The notes under the pieces: generated by a model
What the model saw: only the letters and a program-made list of their open reading frames with translations
What the model was told of the DNA's origin: nothing
Database searches by the model: none
Shown here: positions 23,792 through 35,475 of the stretch, piece after piece
Numbering within the stretch: position 1 is the stretch's first letter
Layout: every line of letters starts with the position of its first letter
Program-made: the position numbers and the translations under genes
Assembly: GCA_037043455.1 (NCBI GenBank)
Contig: JAWPHD010001283.1
Span: forward strand, 62,001 to 126,000
Origin: Cyrtodaria siliqua
Lineage: Eukaryota; Mollusca; Bivalvia; Adapedonta; Hiatellidae
DNA length: 64,000 nt
Direction: 5' to 3'

Positions 23792-24300
23792 ATATAAAAA
23801 TCGATCAGGAAAAGTAGCATTCAAGGACGACAGTCAACCACAAACACACGCAGAAACAAAGAACTACATTAAAAATGAACAAAATACCAAATTAGACATC
23901 ACAAACACCAAAGTGTTGACAATAGGGCTACCGCCTTGGAACGGTCAGTGGCAAAAAAGGCCGCTGGAGGTTTAAACCAGGTTCAAGGGTGCACCAAACC
24001 TCACACTTACCCTACTGTCATCCCAATAGAACGGGACAGTGTAATTAAAGCATTAATAGGCAATATTAGTAAAACACAAAGATGCTCGTATATAAATATA
24101 TATACAAAAGAAAATAGCCTAGAAAGACACAAAGAAGGTAATCATTGACTTGGCAGAAGCCAGAGAAACAAAAGAACAAACCATTGAGGGCACAACAAGA
24201 CAAGATTGTAGACAAACATCAAACGTCACCGTCCTTTTGGGTTTTAGGTAGACGTCATCATAGGGTCCACAGCCTGTCCCGTCATCGCACAATTAAGGAG
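23792..24300 (-). mobile_element. Retroelement 3' end, copy D
   Basis: Reverse-orientation copy of the same tail as copies A, B and F. Diagnostic segments (minus strand): GGTAGCCCTATTGTCAACAC, GGTTTGGTGCACCCTTGAAC, GACAGTAGGGTAAGTGTGAG, and at the truncated 5' side TGTGGACCCTATGATGACG. Confidence 0.85.
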
Positions 24301-25220
24301 GTTGGCTGGGAAAGGACGTAGTGATGAGATTTTTTTAAAATGCATATGTAAAGCTTCTTTGGTATAATTTAGATTCAAAATTATCAAAAAAAGGCTAGGT
24401 CACCACGCTTTTTTCCCCAATAGACGTCATTGAAGAATGCACATATTTCTAACTTCAAAATTACACTAAAAAGAGGAAATATATTGTCATTGAACATTTT
24501 CACAATTGTTTTCATAACATTACGTTTATTGAAAAACAACAATTAATTTTCGATTGCATATATACATATCTTTCAAATCATACAAAAGCAATTGTAATCC
24601 TAGTTCATCTTTTTACTTTAAAAAGCAAACATATATGGACCGTGCCCCACCCACTTTTGTTTTTACTGAAAAATTAATTCAAAATAAAAAAATATGTTCT
24701 AATGATCAACTTTTTTTAAAACTTGTATATGTCAAGGTCCTATGACATTTCTTTCAAAACAAGTAAAAAAATATATAGGTCACCAGGCTTCTAATGATTT
24801 TTTATTAAAAATTCTTTAAATTACACCCATTTTGGAGTTACTTTGACATTTACAATGTAAAATACTGTACGCACAATATTGACATGGAGATCGAAAATAA
24901 AATTAGCTCAGTATCTACTTTTATATATGTATTCCACTACTGAAAAACTAAAATGATTTATTCTATAGCAAAAGGATAAGTTCTACTCAGAGCTACCCAT
25001 ACCCCCTATTTTGTTGACAACAAAAATTGATCACAAATGACGGAAAATATATGAAAAAAAAAATTGCTTAAAATTTGGTATGTTACCATCTTAAATCCTA
25101 CATTATACCCATATCTACTAGAATGGGAAAAATGAAACAATTCTGTTGTCAAATAAAACGATGATTTAAAAAATAAAATGTTTTGACTTGAAGATGTCAA
25201 AACTTGACCAGCCAACATCC
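24301..25220. other. No recognised gene
   Basis: AT-rich DNA. Two stretches (about 24370-24430 and 24730-24800) share AGGTCACCA-GCTT and long A runs, suggesting an old local repeat. Nothing coding recognised. Confidence 0.4.
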
Positions 25221-25283
25221 TTAAAGAGGAAAGCATAGTGGCGAACTGTAAATGGTTCCACCACCAAGCATGCAGTGCGTTAT
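25221..25283 (-). mobile_element. Retroelement tail fragment in inverted orientation
   Basis: The reverse complement of the start of the tail unit (TGCATGCTTGGTGGTGG, then ACAGTTCGCCACTATGC). The 3' part of the tail lies 400 bp downstream in plus orientation (25690-25885). The pair could be one insertion with 5' inversion or two events. Confidence 0.65.
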
Positions 25284-25689
25284 ATTTCGTGTGCATTGTC
25301 AAAACGTAAGTATTGAATTGCCAACACCACTGGCTGGGTCAAGTAATATGTTGTTAAAACTTCTGATCCGAAATAAAATCAGAAAAAAAAGTCCTATATT
25401 TGTCTTGTAAAAGTTGTAGTCTTATCTTCAGTTGTATATATTTGTATGGCAATTACAAGCAAAAATGTCAGTGATATACGGAGCAGTAAGAGTGATTGGT
25501 AAATAGTTTACTTGATCTCATGTATAGGTACTTTCCTGCCGAACGAAGTAATCTTAAAGTAGCTATCCCGCCAACAACAGCCAACATATGTGCGCCACGA
25601 TGAGTTATATATATATATATTACATATTTTCAGAATTCAAAATCTATAGACACATATGCAAATGGATTTAACCAGCCAGACCAAACTCC

Positions 25690-25885
25690 AAGTGGCCTAT
25701 TTTGCCACTGACCGTTCCAAGGCGGTAGCCCTATTGTCAACCCTTTTTGTGTTTGTGATGTCGTTTGCATTTATTATTCCTTTTGCCTTCTTGTTTGTCT
25801 GTTTGCGTGTCTGTTTCTGTGTTTTGTGGTTTACTGTCCTCCTTGAATGCTACTTTCCCTGTCCGATCTTTCTATATTTCTTTCC
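25690..25885 (+). mobile_element. Retroelement 3' end, copy E (last 196 bp)
   Basis: Starts AGTGGCCTATTTTGCCACTG and ends CCGATCTTTCTATATTTCTT. Retains only the terminal part of the tail. Confidence 0.85.
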
Positions 25886-26209
25886 AAACTGGAGTGTTGA
25901 ATTAGTAGTTACCACTCATATTCATTTTACGCATATTCAATCATGGGTATTTTAAGAACACGTAAAAAAATCCTATACTTTTAATCGGCACATAAACATT
26001 ACATTATGACCTGAACACATGTATAGAGTTTTGATAAACGCTTTTGTAATGTAGTTTTGTCGTTATTATTCTTTAAGTCGTATGGCCCGAGAGGGAAACC
26101 TTCTATATGTATTGTGTTTATCATCGCGTTTAGCAATCTTTCAGTCCCATCACGACGGTCTCTACTTGTAGCAGTCAGCTTTTTGCTCAACTTTATAATG
26201 CTGACATAC

Positions 26210-26432
26210 TGGAATAATACCACGTCGTAGACACATGACACGATACCTTCACCCAGTCCATTATATGGATACCGGGCCGACCAGTCCTAGTTACCATTTA
26301 TAGCTAAACTTCAAGCAAGGGAGGTACTAGTAATATTTTTGTAAGTCTTTGGTACATGTATGACGCGGCCGGGGATTGAACTCATGACCACCGCATGCGA
26401 GGCGGAGTCTCTGCTACTATGCCATGCACCGG
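26210..26432 (-). mobile_element. tRNA-derived SINE, family 1
   Basis: Minus strand: head near 26432-26370 with a B-box-like GAGTTCAATCCCCGGCCGCG, then a body with ACTGGTCGGCCCGGTATCC and GTGTCTACGACGTGGTATT. Matches 35265-35475 throughout, with moderate divergence. Confidence 0.75.
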
Positions 26433-27648
26433 AAAATCAGTTTGAAATGGACAACCACTACTGGGTCAACACTACTAGGTCAACATAAGTTTTCAGGCTG
26501 GTCAAGGTTTTCATGGTGTACTCGGATTATTGTATGCAAATCTGTAATCACTATAGATTGCTGATCTGGTGCACTAGTGTGACACGATTCTCCGAATTCC
26601 TTCTTTGAACACTTATTGATATTACTTTCTGAGTAGAACAATCAAACATTGCTTACACCCAGTGTTATCTTTTGGGCACAGTCGAGTTGTATTTTCGTTT
26701 CAGAAAATACTTGGATACGTCAATTTGCACTTTAGCCAACAGGCCTCCAAACATGATTCGGTATGTCAAGGAAATAGTTACCAATCACAGACATGAGGAA
26801 AAACACTGGTCAATAAATCCATGTCATTTTACTTACAATAATTTTTCTTGTAAAAATACAACAACATATATTACCTTATAAAGATAAATAAAAGTGTTCT
26901 TATCCTAACTTGTGTCGGACTTCAACATAAATGTGTGCCTATCAATCCTTCTTTGTCATATTCTAGTACGTGATTATATCATATGTTGTATTGCCTAGTT
27001 TGTAAGAGTGCGTAGTTTAGGGAGGATTTATAAGGCATTATATTACTCAACTCCCATAGTTTCAGAGAAGTATATTTTTCTATAATTTTCTTATACAACT
27101 CTAGGTAACACTGTGAACCTGAAGGAGGGTGTGTGTGTGGGGGGGGGGGGGGGAGGGGGTGGCTGGAATTGACCTCATGTTCATCATTTGAACAATTTGA
27201 TTGATAACCATAAGCTAATGCTTCATGCTAAGTATTATAACTCTATGCCTTGTGGTTTCACAGTAGATTCTCAAGTGTTCCCGATACAAGTCTAGGAAAA
27301 CATGTGAACTCTCATTATACAGACCCTGAAGCATCCCTCCCCCACTCCCACACCCCTGCTCCAATTGGTGCAGCCAGTTTTGACAACTTCATTTGAACAA
27401 GCTTGATCGTTTATTACCTAGCTATCATTTGTAAGCAAAATCTGCCGAAACAGTGTTGGAGTTTAGAGAGAAGATTTTATTTTATTGTTATCTACTATCT
27501 TTAGTATCATCTTGGAACTCATGTTGACCTAATTTTTACAAATTTGAATAACACTAATATAAGGATTGTTTATGATCAAAATTAGGCGAGCCGTTGCTGG
27601 GAAGTATTTGAAAGCAAATGTTAAAGAAGGAAGGTTGTCGAATGGTAA
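26433..27648. other. No recognised gene; G-run
   Basis: A poly-G tract at about 27130-27160 and C-rich DNA near 27330-27360 stand out. The 69-codon ORF at 26672-26881 has no recognisable domain. Confidence 0.45.
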
Positions 27649-28305
27649 CCCCAATAGCTCACATTTGAGCAATGCTTAATTAAAAAGTAATGCCCGTTTT
27701 GTGGGCTCTCATAATTATTATGCTTAACAAGGAAAGTAGAAAAGTAAAAATACTTTTAATATTATCTTTCTACTGCTTTCATTTATTTTTACACATATTT
27801 CGAAACACTTTTTCCGACACAATAAACATAGTATAAAGATTAATAACAGTTCTTCAATAAAAGTTGGGGTACCCCTTTTACGGCCACATTTCCCCCAGGA
27901 GACATTGGTCCCCCGGCGTGTCTGCTGTTTTTTATTTAAAGATCATAGCCTAAGGTTCAAACATGAACAGTTTCATGCTTTTTTCCGGAAGTCCACATTT
28001 TTTTCTACCAATAGCTCACATTTGAGATCTGCTTAATTAAAAAGTAATGCTCCTTTTGTTGGTCTCATAATTATTATGCTTAACAAGGAAAGTAGATAAG
28101 TAAAAATATGTTCAATGTTATCTTGTTACTGCTTTTATTTATTTTACTAAATTTCGAAACTTTTTTCCGACACAATAAACATAGTATTAAGGACACATGG
28201 GTCCCCTGGCGTGTCTCCTGCTTTTTATTTAAAGGTCATACCGTAAGGTTCAAACATGCAAAGTTTTATGCTTTTCCGGAAGTCCATAATTATTTCTATA
28301 CATAC
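27649..28305. repeat. Tandem duplication, period about 360 bp
   Basis: The segment starting CCAATAGCTCACATTTGAG at 27649 recurs at 28009 in the same order: TTAATTAAAAAGTAATGC, CATAATTATTATGCTTAACA, TTTCCGACACAATAAACATA, CCCCTGGCGTGTCT and a closing TTTCCGGAAGTCC. The second copy has an internal deletion after AACATAGTAT. Confidence 0.85.
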
Positions 28306-29492
28306 TACTCTAACAAGCTTGGATGAGTTTGAAAATAAACCATATCTGACTTACACGCCATGACACACCATATGCCACCACTCTCATCCCCTAAATTACT
28401 TTTTTTAAATATTTTATTTTATGAAGTTACTTTTGTCATAAAGGAAAACATGGAACTTTCAAAAACTTGCCATGTTTTCCTTTATGACAACCCATCTCCC
28501 CCACCCCACCCCACCAACACACGCACACGCAAGATGCTCAAAGAGGACCTATCATTTAAATGATATCTTAAAAAGTCTCGAAATTTAAAGGAAAGTATTA
28601 ATGGATCCCTTTCTAGTTAAATTGGAAATTGTATGGACTAAAGTACAATGGATGATCCATTGAGGGGAGTTTAAACATATGTTTGCCGGATTTTAGGCGG
28701 GAGCGTGACGGGTACACAGCTGTTCATAATTGGATTTAACAGCTAACATTTTCTGAAAATGCACCATAATTCACCAAATCTAAACCGCCGATCAAGATTT
28801 CACACCCCTCCTCGCACCCTTCCCCATCCCCGCCTCCCTCTAAACTCCAATTCTTGATCCACATCTGATTTATCCTACTGGAATATTTCGTTGGGTATAT
28901 TTTGTACTGTTGTAGTTGTATCATGTTATGCGTTCGACCGCTTAGAAATTCGTATCAAATTTTAAGAGCATCTTTAAAAGAAGCGAAATGAAGAAAAAAA
29001 AAATCTCCTGTTGAAAGTAATAGTGTGAATGGAAATATCCTTGATTCACCTTATCTATCTTCTATAAAATTAAAATCGGAATACTCTGCATTAGGTTAGA
29101 TGTCAAAATCATAAAAAAAGGTCGAGGAGAACTGCTGTTCGTAGATAAATAAGACGACTTGATATCAAGATGTTATGGTGTATTTAATGTTCACACATAT
29201 CGATTATAGGATAGTTTGAGCAAAATTAGGACATATATTTAAATTTTATGAAAGTCACGCCTCCACATCACCACAAATACACATGAGGCAAACATATATA
29301 CCACTTGCCGTAGGATTGATTTATATCGAGTAGCTCTTAAAAGCATTCGTTTAAAGGACATTCACATTAACATTATTTTAAATAGGTCTATAGCAAAATA
29401 TAGTAATCATATGTAATCATATGATATATTTATGATTATCTATAAGATATCTATCCATTAAATTTCTCATTATATGTTGACGTAACCTTTGG
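28306..29492. other. No recognised gene
   Basis: A short inverted pair, AAAGGAAAACATGG (28440) and CCATGTTTTCCTTTATGACA (28470), forms a hairpin. Otherwise AT-rich with a C-rich tract near 28495-28515. Confidence 0.45.
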
Positions 29493-30083
29493 TTATGACC
29501 CTATCGTTTTGCAACGTACTGCATGCTTGGTGGACCCTTTTACAGCTCGCCACTATGCTTTCTCTTTAATTGTACGATGACCGGACAGGCTGTGGACCCT
29601 ATAATGACGCCTACCTAAAGCCCATTGGGACGGTGGCATTTGATGTTTGTCTATAATCTTTCCTGTCGTGCCCTTAATGGTTTATTCTTTCGTTGCTCTG
29701 GCTTCTGCCTAGTCATTGAGTACCTTCATTGTGGCTTTCTAGGCTATTGTTTTTTTGTATTATATTTACACGAGCATATTTGTGTTTTACTTATATTGCC
29801 TATTGATGCTGCCTTGTTGGTTAGAGATTAAATCATGGCGGGGATTTCTTTATTTACACTATCCTGTTTTAATGGGTTGACAGTAGGGTAAGTTCGAAGT
29901 TTGGTGCACCCTAGAACCGGTTTAAACCCCCAGTGTCCTACTTTGCCACTGACCGTTCCAAGGCGTTTGCATTTTTTATTACTTTTGCCTTTTCGTTTGT
30001 CTGTTTGCATGTTTGTTTTTGTGTTTTGTGGTTGACTGTCGTCCTTGAATGCTGCTTTCCCTGTCCGATATTTTTATCCTTCT
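29493..30083 (+). mobile_element. Retroelement 3' end, copy F
   Basis: Starts GTTATGACCCTATCGTTTTG, in the C-terminal codons of the RT ORF, and covers the whole 3' tail to CCGATATTTTTATCCTTCTT. Lacks about 20 bp near 29970 relative to the other copies. Confidence 0.85.
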
Positions 30084-30889
30084 TTGGTGTTGTGTTCAGA
30101 AATAGATTCGACTTTGTCAGAACAAACATGTGTGAATTTATGATAGATAATGACAGCAGATGCCAGCAGTAACATAATACATTCAGATACTATTTGGAGA
30201 TTATAGCTACATTTAATGCATCTCTCGGATTGCAAGATATTATAGAGTTGCATGAAATATATCATTTAAATCTCTTCGGCTATATTGTATTTCATTGTAC
30301 TCAACCAAACATAACAAAAACACGGTACCTGATGTAACAGATACGTTATTAATACTGTTATATTAACTGATGTTAAATTTAAAGATACAATTAAAAGCGT
30401 ACTCTGCTTTAGATATGGGATCCTTATGAAACGTTAAACCTCTAAAATATTTGAGAATCTCCCTTATGACATCATTTCACCTGCATGTTATTGTCTTACA
30501 CTATATTTTCATAAAAGTAGACAACAGAATCACATTTGTTATATATACATTATTTTCCAGTCGCTTTAGCACCAACAATAACTTGCCTTGTGAGATGGTG
30601 TAATGATAAAAATGTGCAAGGGAGACAACTACCAACAGTGTATTTTCATACAGTGGAATATTCATTTTCTATTTAGAAACATTGGATCAGCTTCGCCTTC
30701 TTGAAAAAGGAAGTATATTTGAAATTATACGTTTTGCTTTTAGCAGAAAAAATCAAGTGTACGTAAAAAATAACCAATAAAAACAGCTATAAAGAATGTA
30801 TGTTGCGGCTTATTCTTCTCGGAAAACTATATGGTTGAATTTTCTTGTCTGAATACAAGTACAATATAATTATTGTATTAGAATTACGA
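30084..30889. other. No recognised feature
   Basis: AT-rich DNA without a recognisable gene. Confidence 0.45.
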
Positions 30890-31090
30890 TGTTACCTTTA
30901 TGTCATAAAGGTGTTACCTTTTTATAATTTTTTTAGTGCAGGTCAAAAATCGTGTTACCTTTAGTGCAGCCGCTGTTAATTTTAGTGCAGACTTTTTTGT
31001 TGACTTTGGTGTATGTTGTTACCTTTAATCCCAAACGTGTTACCCTTATTGCAGTTTGTTACCTTCAGTGCAGTTGTTACCTTTAGGGTT
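30890..31090. repeat. Iterated GTTACCTTTAGTGCA array
   Basis: Eight or so copies of (T)GTTACCTTTAGTGCA and variants (GTTACCTTCAGTGCAG, GTTACCCTTATTGCAG) with irregular spacing. Related in design and core motif to the arrays at 5643-5815 and 11555-11690 but with a TGCA rather than CGGAA spacer, so a sister family of transposon ends. No transposase was recognised beside it. Confidence 0.65.
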
Positions 31091-31570
31091 GCAACATTGG
31101 TGACTGTGTTTTGTGAATGCTACATTTCATGTTCGACACAACATGTATATATTGATACATTCAGAACACATCCTCACATGATGTATTGATCTCATTTAAA
31201 ATGCTCAATTTCGGTATTCCCGTCAGAACCTGGTTTAAACCCCTAGCGGCCAATTTACTACAGACCGTTCTAATTCGGTATTGTTAACCGCTTTATGCTT
31301 GTGGTGTCGCATACCCTGCATCTATTGATCATTGCATTTGTTGTTTTAAATGCGGTTTTATTTGGTGACTGTGTTGTGTGAATGCTTCATTTCCTTTTCG
31401 ACAATATCATGCATATATTATTATGTCAAAAAAACACACATAGAAAGCCACAAAGTTTGTATTCAATGACTTGTCAGAAGCCAGAGCAACTAGAGAATAA
31501 ACCATCAAGGGCGAGACAATATTTAAGAGGAAACTTGAAAGATTGCATCCATTACAGAATTTCGTTTACA
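31091..31570. mobile_element. Rearranged retroelement tail fragments
   Basis: Plus-strand pieces (31095-31150 with GAATGCTACATTTCATGTTCG; 31205-31420 with CCTGGTTTAAACCCCTAGCG) and a minus-strand piece (31430-31550, with CAATGACTTGTCAGAAGCCA and CCATCAAGGGCG) come from the same tail family but in broken order. Old, scrambled copies. Confidence 0.6.
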
Positions 31571-32017
31571 ATGTATACAGGACAAATGTAAACGTTATTA
31601 TATATGATCCACAATCTTTCGGGTCATCCCACAACCAAGTCTTCGCATAGTTACAAAAAATAAACAACACTTTTCTGCATCTTTAAATTCATCATCAGAT
31701 ACTTTTCATATCGGTCGTGCCAAATTAAAGAATTCAGACTTAGAAATAAAATAATACATTTACATACATCACATCGAAAAAACAAACAGCTGTTAGCATA
31801 CGTTCCATTTACGTAATTTTCATACTTTGTATCTACACTACGGAAACGGCTAAAAGGCCATTGCAAAAAATAAAAATGTTAATGTGTCTACAGAGTCCAT
31901 AATTTCCAACAAGGTAAACAAACATCAACTGTTTCAGGAGTGATCAACCCACGACAGTATAAAGTCTTCTCAAATATTACACACCAATTGCTGTATTTGG
32001 TATGTATAACCCTCCGC
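31571..32017. other. No recognised feature
   Basis: AT-rich DNA, no recognisable gene. Confidence 0.4.
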
Positions 32018-32700
32018 TGCTATAAAAGTAGACATAAACATCAAACAGGAAATGTAGCATTCACAGGACACCGTCAACCAAAACACGCAAATAAACAAAC
32101 AACAATTACCCGGATGAAAACAAGCGAAGTTTACAACACCACAAACATAAACATGTATATAATAGGGGCACCGTACCGCATATGATCGGCCAGTGTTAAA
32201 CACGCCGCTGAGGATATAAATCGGGCGAAAGAGTGCAATAAACCTCATTCTTTCATATTGTCATCCCAATTAAATGGGACAGTGTAATTATAGAAAGAAA
32301 TCTCCGCCAGGCTATATCCTCTAACAAACAGTAAAGCATTAATAGGAAACACACGTGATCATGTATATATGTATATATAAAAAGCCTAAAAAGCCACAAA
32401 GCAAGCACTCATTGACTTGGCAGACGACCAACATTCACCGTTACCACTCCTTTCAGGATGTATGTAGACGTCGTCATGGGGTCCAAAATCTGTCCAGTCA
32501 GCGCAGTCAGAGCATAATGGCGAACTGTAAATGGGTCAAGCACTAAATGTCCTGTGCGTTGTAAATTGGTAGGATCATTACCTCTTTTGATAAACGTTCT
32601 AAAATGATCATGACCAAGGATCTTACGGAGTTCGTAAATCACGTCATCATAGAAGTCAGATTTTGAATAGGTAGAGGCACATAGTTGCTCGCGTAAGTGG
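32018..32700 (-). mobile_element. Retroelement 3' end with RT C-terminal codons, copy H
   Basis: Minus strand. ELRKILGHDHF, then DPFTVRHYA and DPMTTST, match the C-terminal block of the RT at 46100-46326, followed by a diverged tail that ends in TTTATGTCTACTTTTAT like copy C. Marks a second subfamily (C, H, I) distinct from A, B, D-F and J. Confidence 0.75.
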
Positions 32701-32899
32701 GGAAAATTAACAATTTCAAATTGGAAGTCATTTCTCTTGTCATAAAATTTGCAAATTGTATCTCCATATTTTCAGTCGAAAGATGTACATCGAGGAAAAA
32801 AGCGACATTATCAGATATATAAGGTTCGGTGAGTTGAAAGACACAGTTAATATATACCTAATCTTAACCCCATACTATTAACATGTTTACGAAATACTG

Positions 32900-33095
32900 T
32901 ACGATTGTTTACCCAATATAGTACAATTGTTTACCCACTATGGTACAATTGTTTAGACAATATGGTACGACTGTTTACCCAATATGGTAAACTTGTTTAC
33001 CCAATATGGTACGACTGTTTAGCCAATACTGTACGACTGTTTACCCAATATGGTAGACTTGTTTACCCAATATGGTACGATTGTTTAGCCCCCAT
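32900..33095. repeat. 22-bp minisatellite
   Basis: About nine units of GTTTACCCAATATGGTACGA plus two bases. The overlapping ORF repeats every 22 residues because three 22-bp units make 66 bp. It abuts a retroelement tail copy (33105-33310). Confidence 0.9.
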
Positions 33096-33104
33096 AAAGT
33101 CGGT

Positions 33105-33310
33105 ATAAAAGTAGAACAGTAAGATAGCATTCACAAACCACAAACGCGCGTACAGAACATCACGACAGTTACAAGAAAAAAGCAATTTAGGTCACACCAC
33201 AAACATAAACTGGTTGACAATATGTGAACCGCCTTGCAACGGTCAGTGGCAAAAAAAGACCGCCTGGGGTTTAAACCAGATTCTAGGGTGCACACAGCCT
33301 CACTTTAGAA
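33105..33310 (-). mobile_element. Retroelement 3' end, copy I
   Basis: Minus strand: GGTTTAAACCCCAGGCGGTC, CCACTGACCGTTGCAAGGCG and a terminus with TTCTACTTTTATAC. Belongs with copies C and H. Confidence 0.8.
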
Positions 33311-33459
33311 GTTATCTAAAACAACAGCAATGACAATGAAACTTGTATTGGTTTTGTATCTCATTTGTATTTCTTTTTTTTTTGTCTTCTCCCCGTCTGG
33401 TTACCGGGGTAGAATATAACCACAACAATCTCACAAACACACGGTCACATGCAGATTGG

Positions 33460-33520
33460 AAGGACCTCCCCCCCCCCCCCCCCACCCCCTCCCACACACA
33501 CACCCATACCCATTCATATT
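33460..33520. repeat. Poly-C / CA simple repeat
   Basis: A C16 run followed by CCACCCC and (CA)n. It explains the proline- and glycine-rich ORFs on either strand here. Confidence 0.9.
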
Positions 33521-33539
33521 CATTTTTAGTTTTTTTTCC

Positions 33540-33705
33540 AGTGTCTACTATAGAATGTGCAGCAACTCTGCAGTTCTGCAGGTAATAGGGTTCTAGGCCC
33601 ATTCTCCATATTTTATCTTGATGTAACTGGAGGATGAGCTTGGCATGTTTATTCCTGTTAGGCGCCATATAACCTTGCATGTGTGCCTTAAAACCAAAAT
33701 TCAAT
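33540..33705 (-). mobile_element. Short interspersed repeat, second copy
   Basis: Reverse complement of the element at 4145-4370: TTTTAAGGCACAC, GGTTATATGGCGCC, ATATGGAGAATGGGCCTAGA, CTGCAGAGTTGCTGC. The 163-codon minus ORF at 33312-33803 spans this element and is not considered a gene. Confidence 0.65.
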
Positions 33706-33892
33706 TGTCTTCTCTTACAATTCAAAGTGCATGTTACAGATTGACGTTTTTCTACGTCATCGGGACAGCGTTCTATATTCCAAATGAGCACACGCGATGT
33801 CAATATATAATAAGTTCACATACTTAACGGAATTTGTTTCTCCGAATTAAGTAACCTGGTATTTTAAAGTGCCTCTGTAGTGCGGTGTGACC

Positions 33893-34232
33893 AAGAAAAA
33901 TAAATGAGTTTTGACCTATTAAAAATTTGCAAAGAAACACAAATGGAGGCGGTCATCTTTGAACGATGACGTCTTCGCGCCTTTTTACCATATATGGCAT
34001 ACTCATTAAATGTCTTTTAAAGCAAAGAAAATCACTGGAAATGAAAAATAATCATACAATTTGTACATTTCACATCTGTATATCTATTTTTAATCAATGT
34101 GCAGTGATTTTCTTTGCGTTATAATATAGTTTGCCAATTTGTCAAAATAGTAAAAAGGCGCGATCCAAGATGCCGCCTCCATTTATGTTCTTTGCAAATA
34201 TTTAATAATTCATATCTCATTTATTTTTCATG
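33893..34232. mobile_element. Foldback (MITE-like) element, about 340 bp
   Basis: Long imperfect inverted repeat. The left arm holds AAATAAATGAG, TTTGCAAAGAA, AAATGGAGGCGG, CGCGCCTTTTTAC and CAAAGAAAATCACTG. The right arm holds CAGTGATTTTCTTTGCG, GTAAAAAGGCGCG, CCGCCTCCATTT, TTCTTTGCAAA and CTCATTTATTTTT. The loop is about 70 bp. No coding capacity. Confidence 0.85.
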
Positions 34233-35264
34233 GCATTTTGATAATTCTTTCAGCTATTTTTAAGGTTGTCAGAGCCATTTTAACTAAATCTTGTTTGAAA
34301 ATAGTGCATCAACCTTTTTAATATATAAACTTGCGGTATGGCGGAATATGAGATACAGACTGATTACAATGATTATATAATAACATTACAATATATGCAA
34401 ACTATCATAACATATACTGTCGATAATGTCGTAATACGTTTTATGTATGTTTGAATATATCTTGTTCTTGTCATCAAAGCTATGCGCAGCAATAGTATTC
34501 AAATTCAATATCTTTACAAATTTATCAAAATTAGTTTCAATTTTAATTAATTTAGTACATCAATGCACATGTGACTTATTGGCCAGATAAAACACTTGGT
34601 CGGTGACGTACGTGTTAAAATCAGCATCGCCATCATTACCTTTAGCGTATTTTAGTTATATTTGTTACCATGGTAACCGAACCTGTAAGAGAACATAAGA
34701 CCACTAAGTGTCGCCATGACCAGAGATGTTGAATATTAAATATTCCAAACTAAATGCTAAATTACATTATACATTCTGATGAATGTTTGAGTCTTTCCCT
34801 TCGCTGATTCCGCCTTAAAGTTAATACATGGACACAAACAAATTTCTAAAATTAATTTATCAGAAAATAAAATCGGTTTTAATTTAATGTTAAAATAAAT
34901 GGAATTAAAAGCTTAACATGTGTTGTATTCGAATATAAATAGCTGTCCTTGGGCGGCTGTATGGCTTGTGTGTGTGTGTGTGTGTAGTTCTAAGGTTAAT
35001 AGTCCCTCCGCTAACATACTCGATAAGCCTTGTGGTATCTCACCGAGATGAGTACAATAGAGTCTGGACTTGCGGCTGTGTGGCATGTATGTGTGTGTGT
35101 ATTTCTAATGATTAAAGTCCGTCCGCCTACGACAGGCGTCCTACCCGACGATTATAGGCAAAATGGAGTCTGGACTTTTATCTCTGTGTTTTTGTGTGTG
35201 ATGTGATGATATGTCTACTTGAAGCAGCGAACTCAATGGTTTCTTTATAGTGCTGCCGCACTGA
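34233..35264. other. No recognised gene
   Basis: AT-rich. A (GT)n run at 34970-34985 lies within a diverged direct repeat (34950-35060 against 35060-35170) with TGTGTGTGTGT, TAGTCC-TCCGC and AATAGAGTCTGGACTT. One TTACCTTTAGCG motif at 34639 may be a relic of the iterated transposon-end family. Confidence 0.5.
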
Positions 35265-35475
35265 AATACCACGCCGTAGTAGACATGATACCCACCAGTC
35301 ACATTATTCTGACACTGGTCAATCAGTCGTAGCACTACCCATTATTTGCTCGTCAGGCAAGGGTTACAAGTGAATACTCCATTTTTAAAGCCTTTGGTAT
35401 GACGCGGTCAGGGGACTCGAACCACGACCTCCCGAATGCAAGGCAGACGCTCTAACCACTACACCACAATGCTTC
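35265..35475 (-). mobile_element. tRNA-derived SINE, family 1, best-preserved copy
   Basis: Minus strand: GTGGTGTAGTGGTTAGAGCG (A-box-like), GGTCGTGGTTCGAGTCCCC (B-box consensus GGTTCGAGTCC), then the body with CATACCAAAGGC, ACTGGTGGGTATCATG and TACGGCGTGGTATT. The tRNA-like head is intact enough to have promoted pol III transcription. Confidence 0.85.

Noticed and set aside
33312..33803. 163-codon minus-strand ORF
   Set aside because: Runs through a dispersed short repeat, a CA/poly-C tract and unrelated flanks; no domain.
35400..35475. Possible tRNA gene on the minus strand
   Set aside because: A- and B-box-like sequences are present, but the element continues into a SINE body shared with two other copies, and the cloverleaf is not intact.
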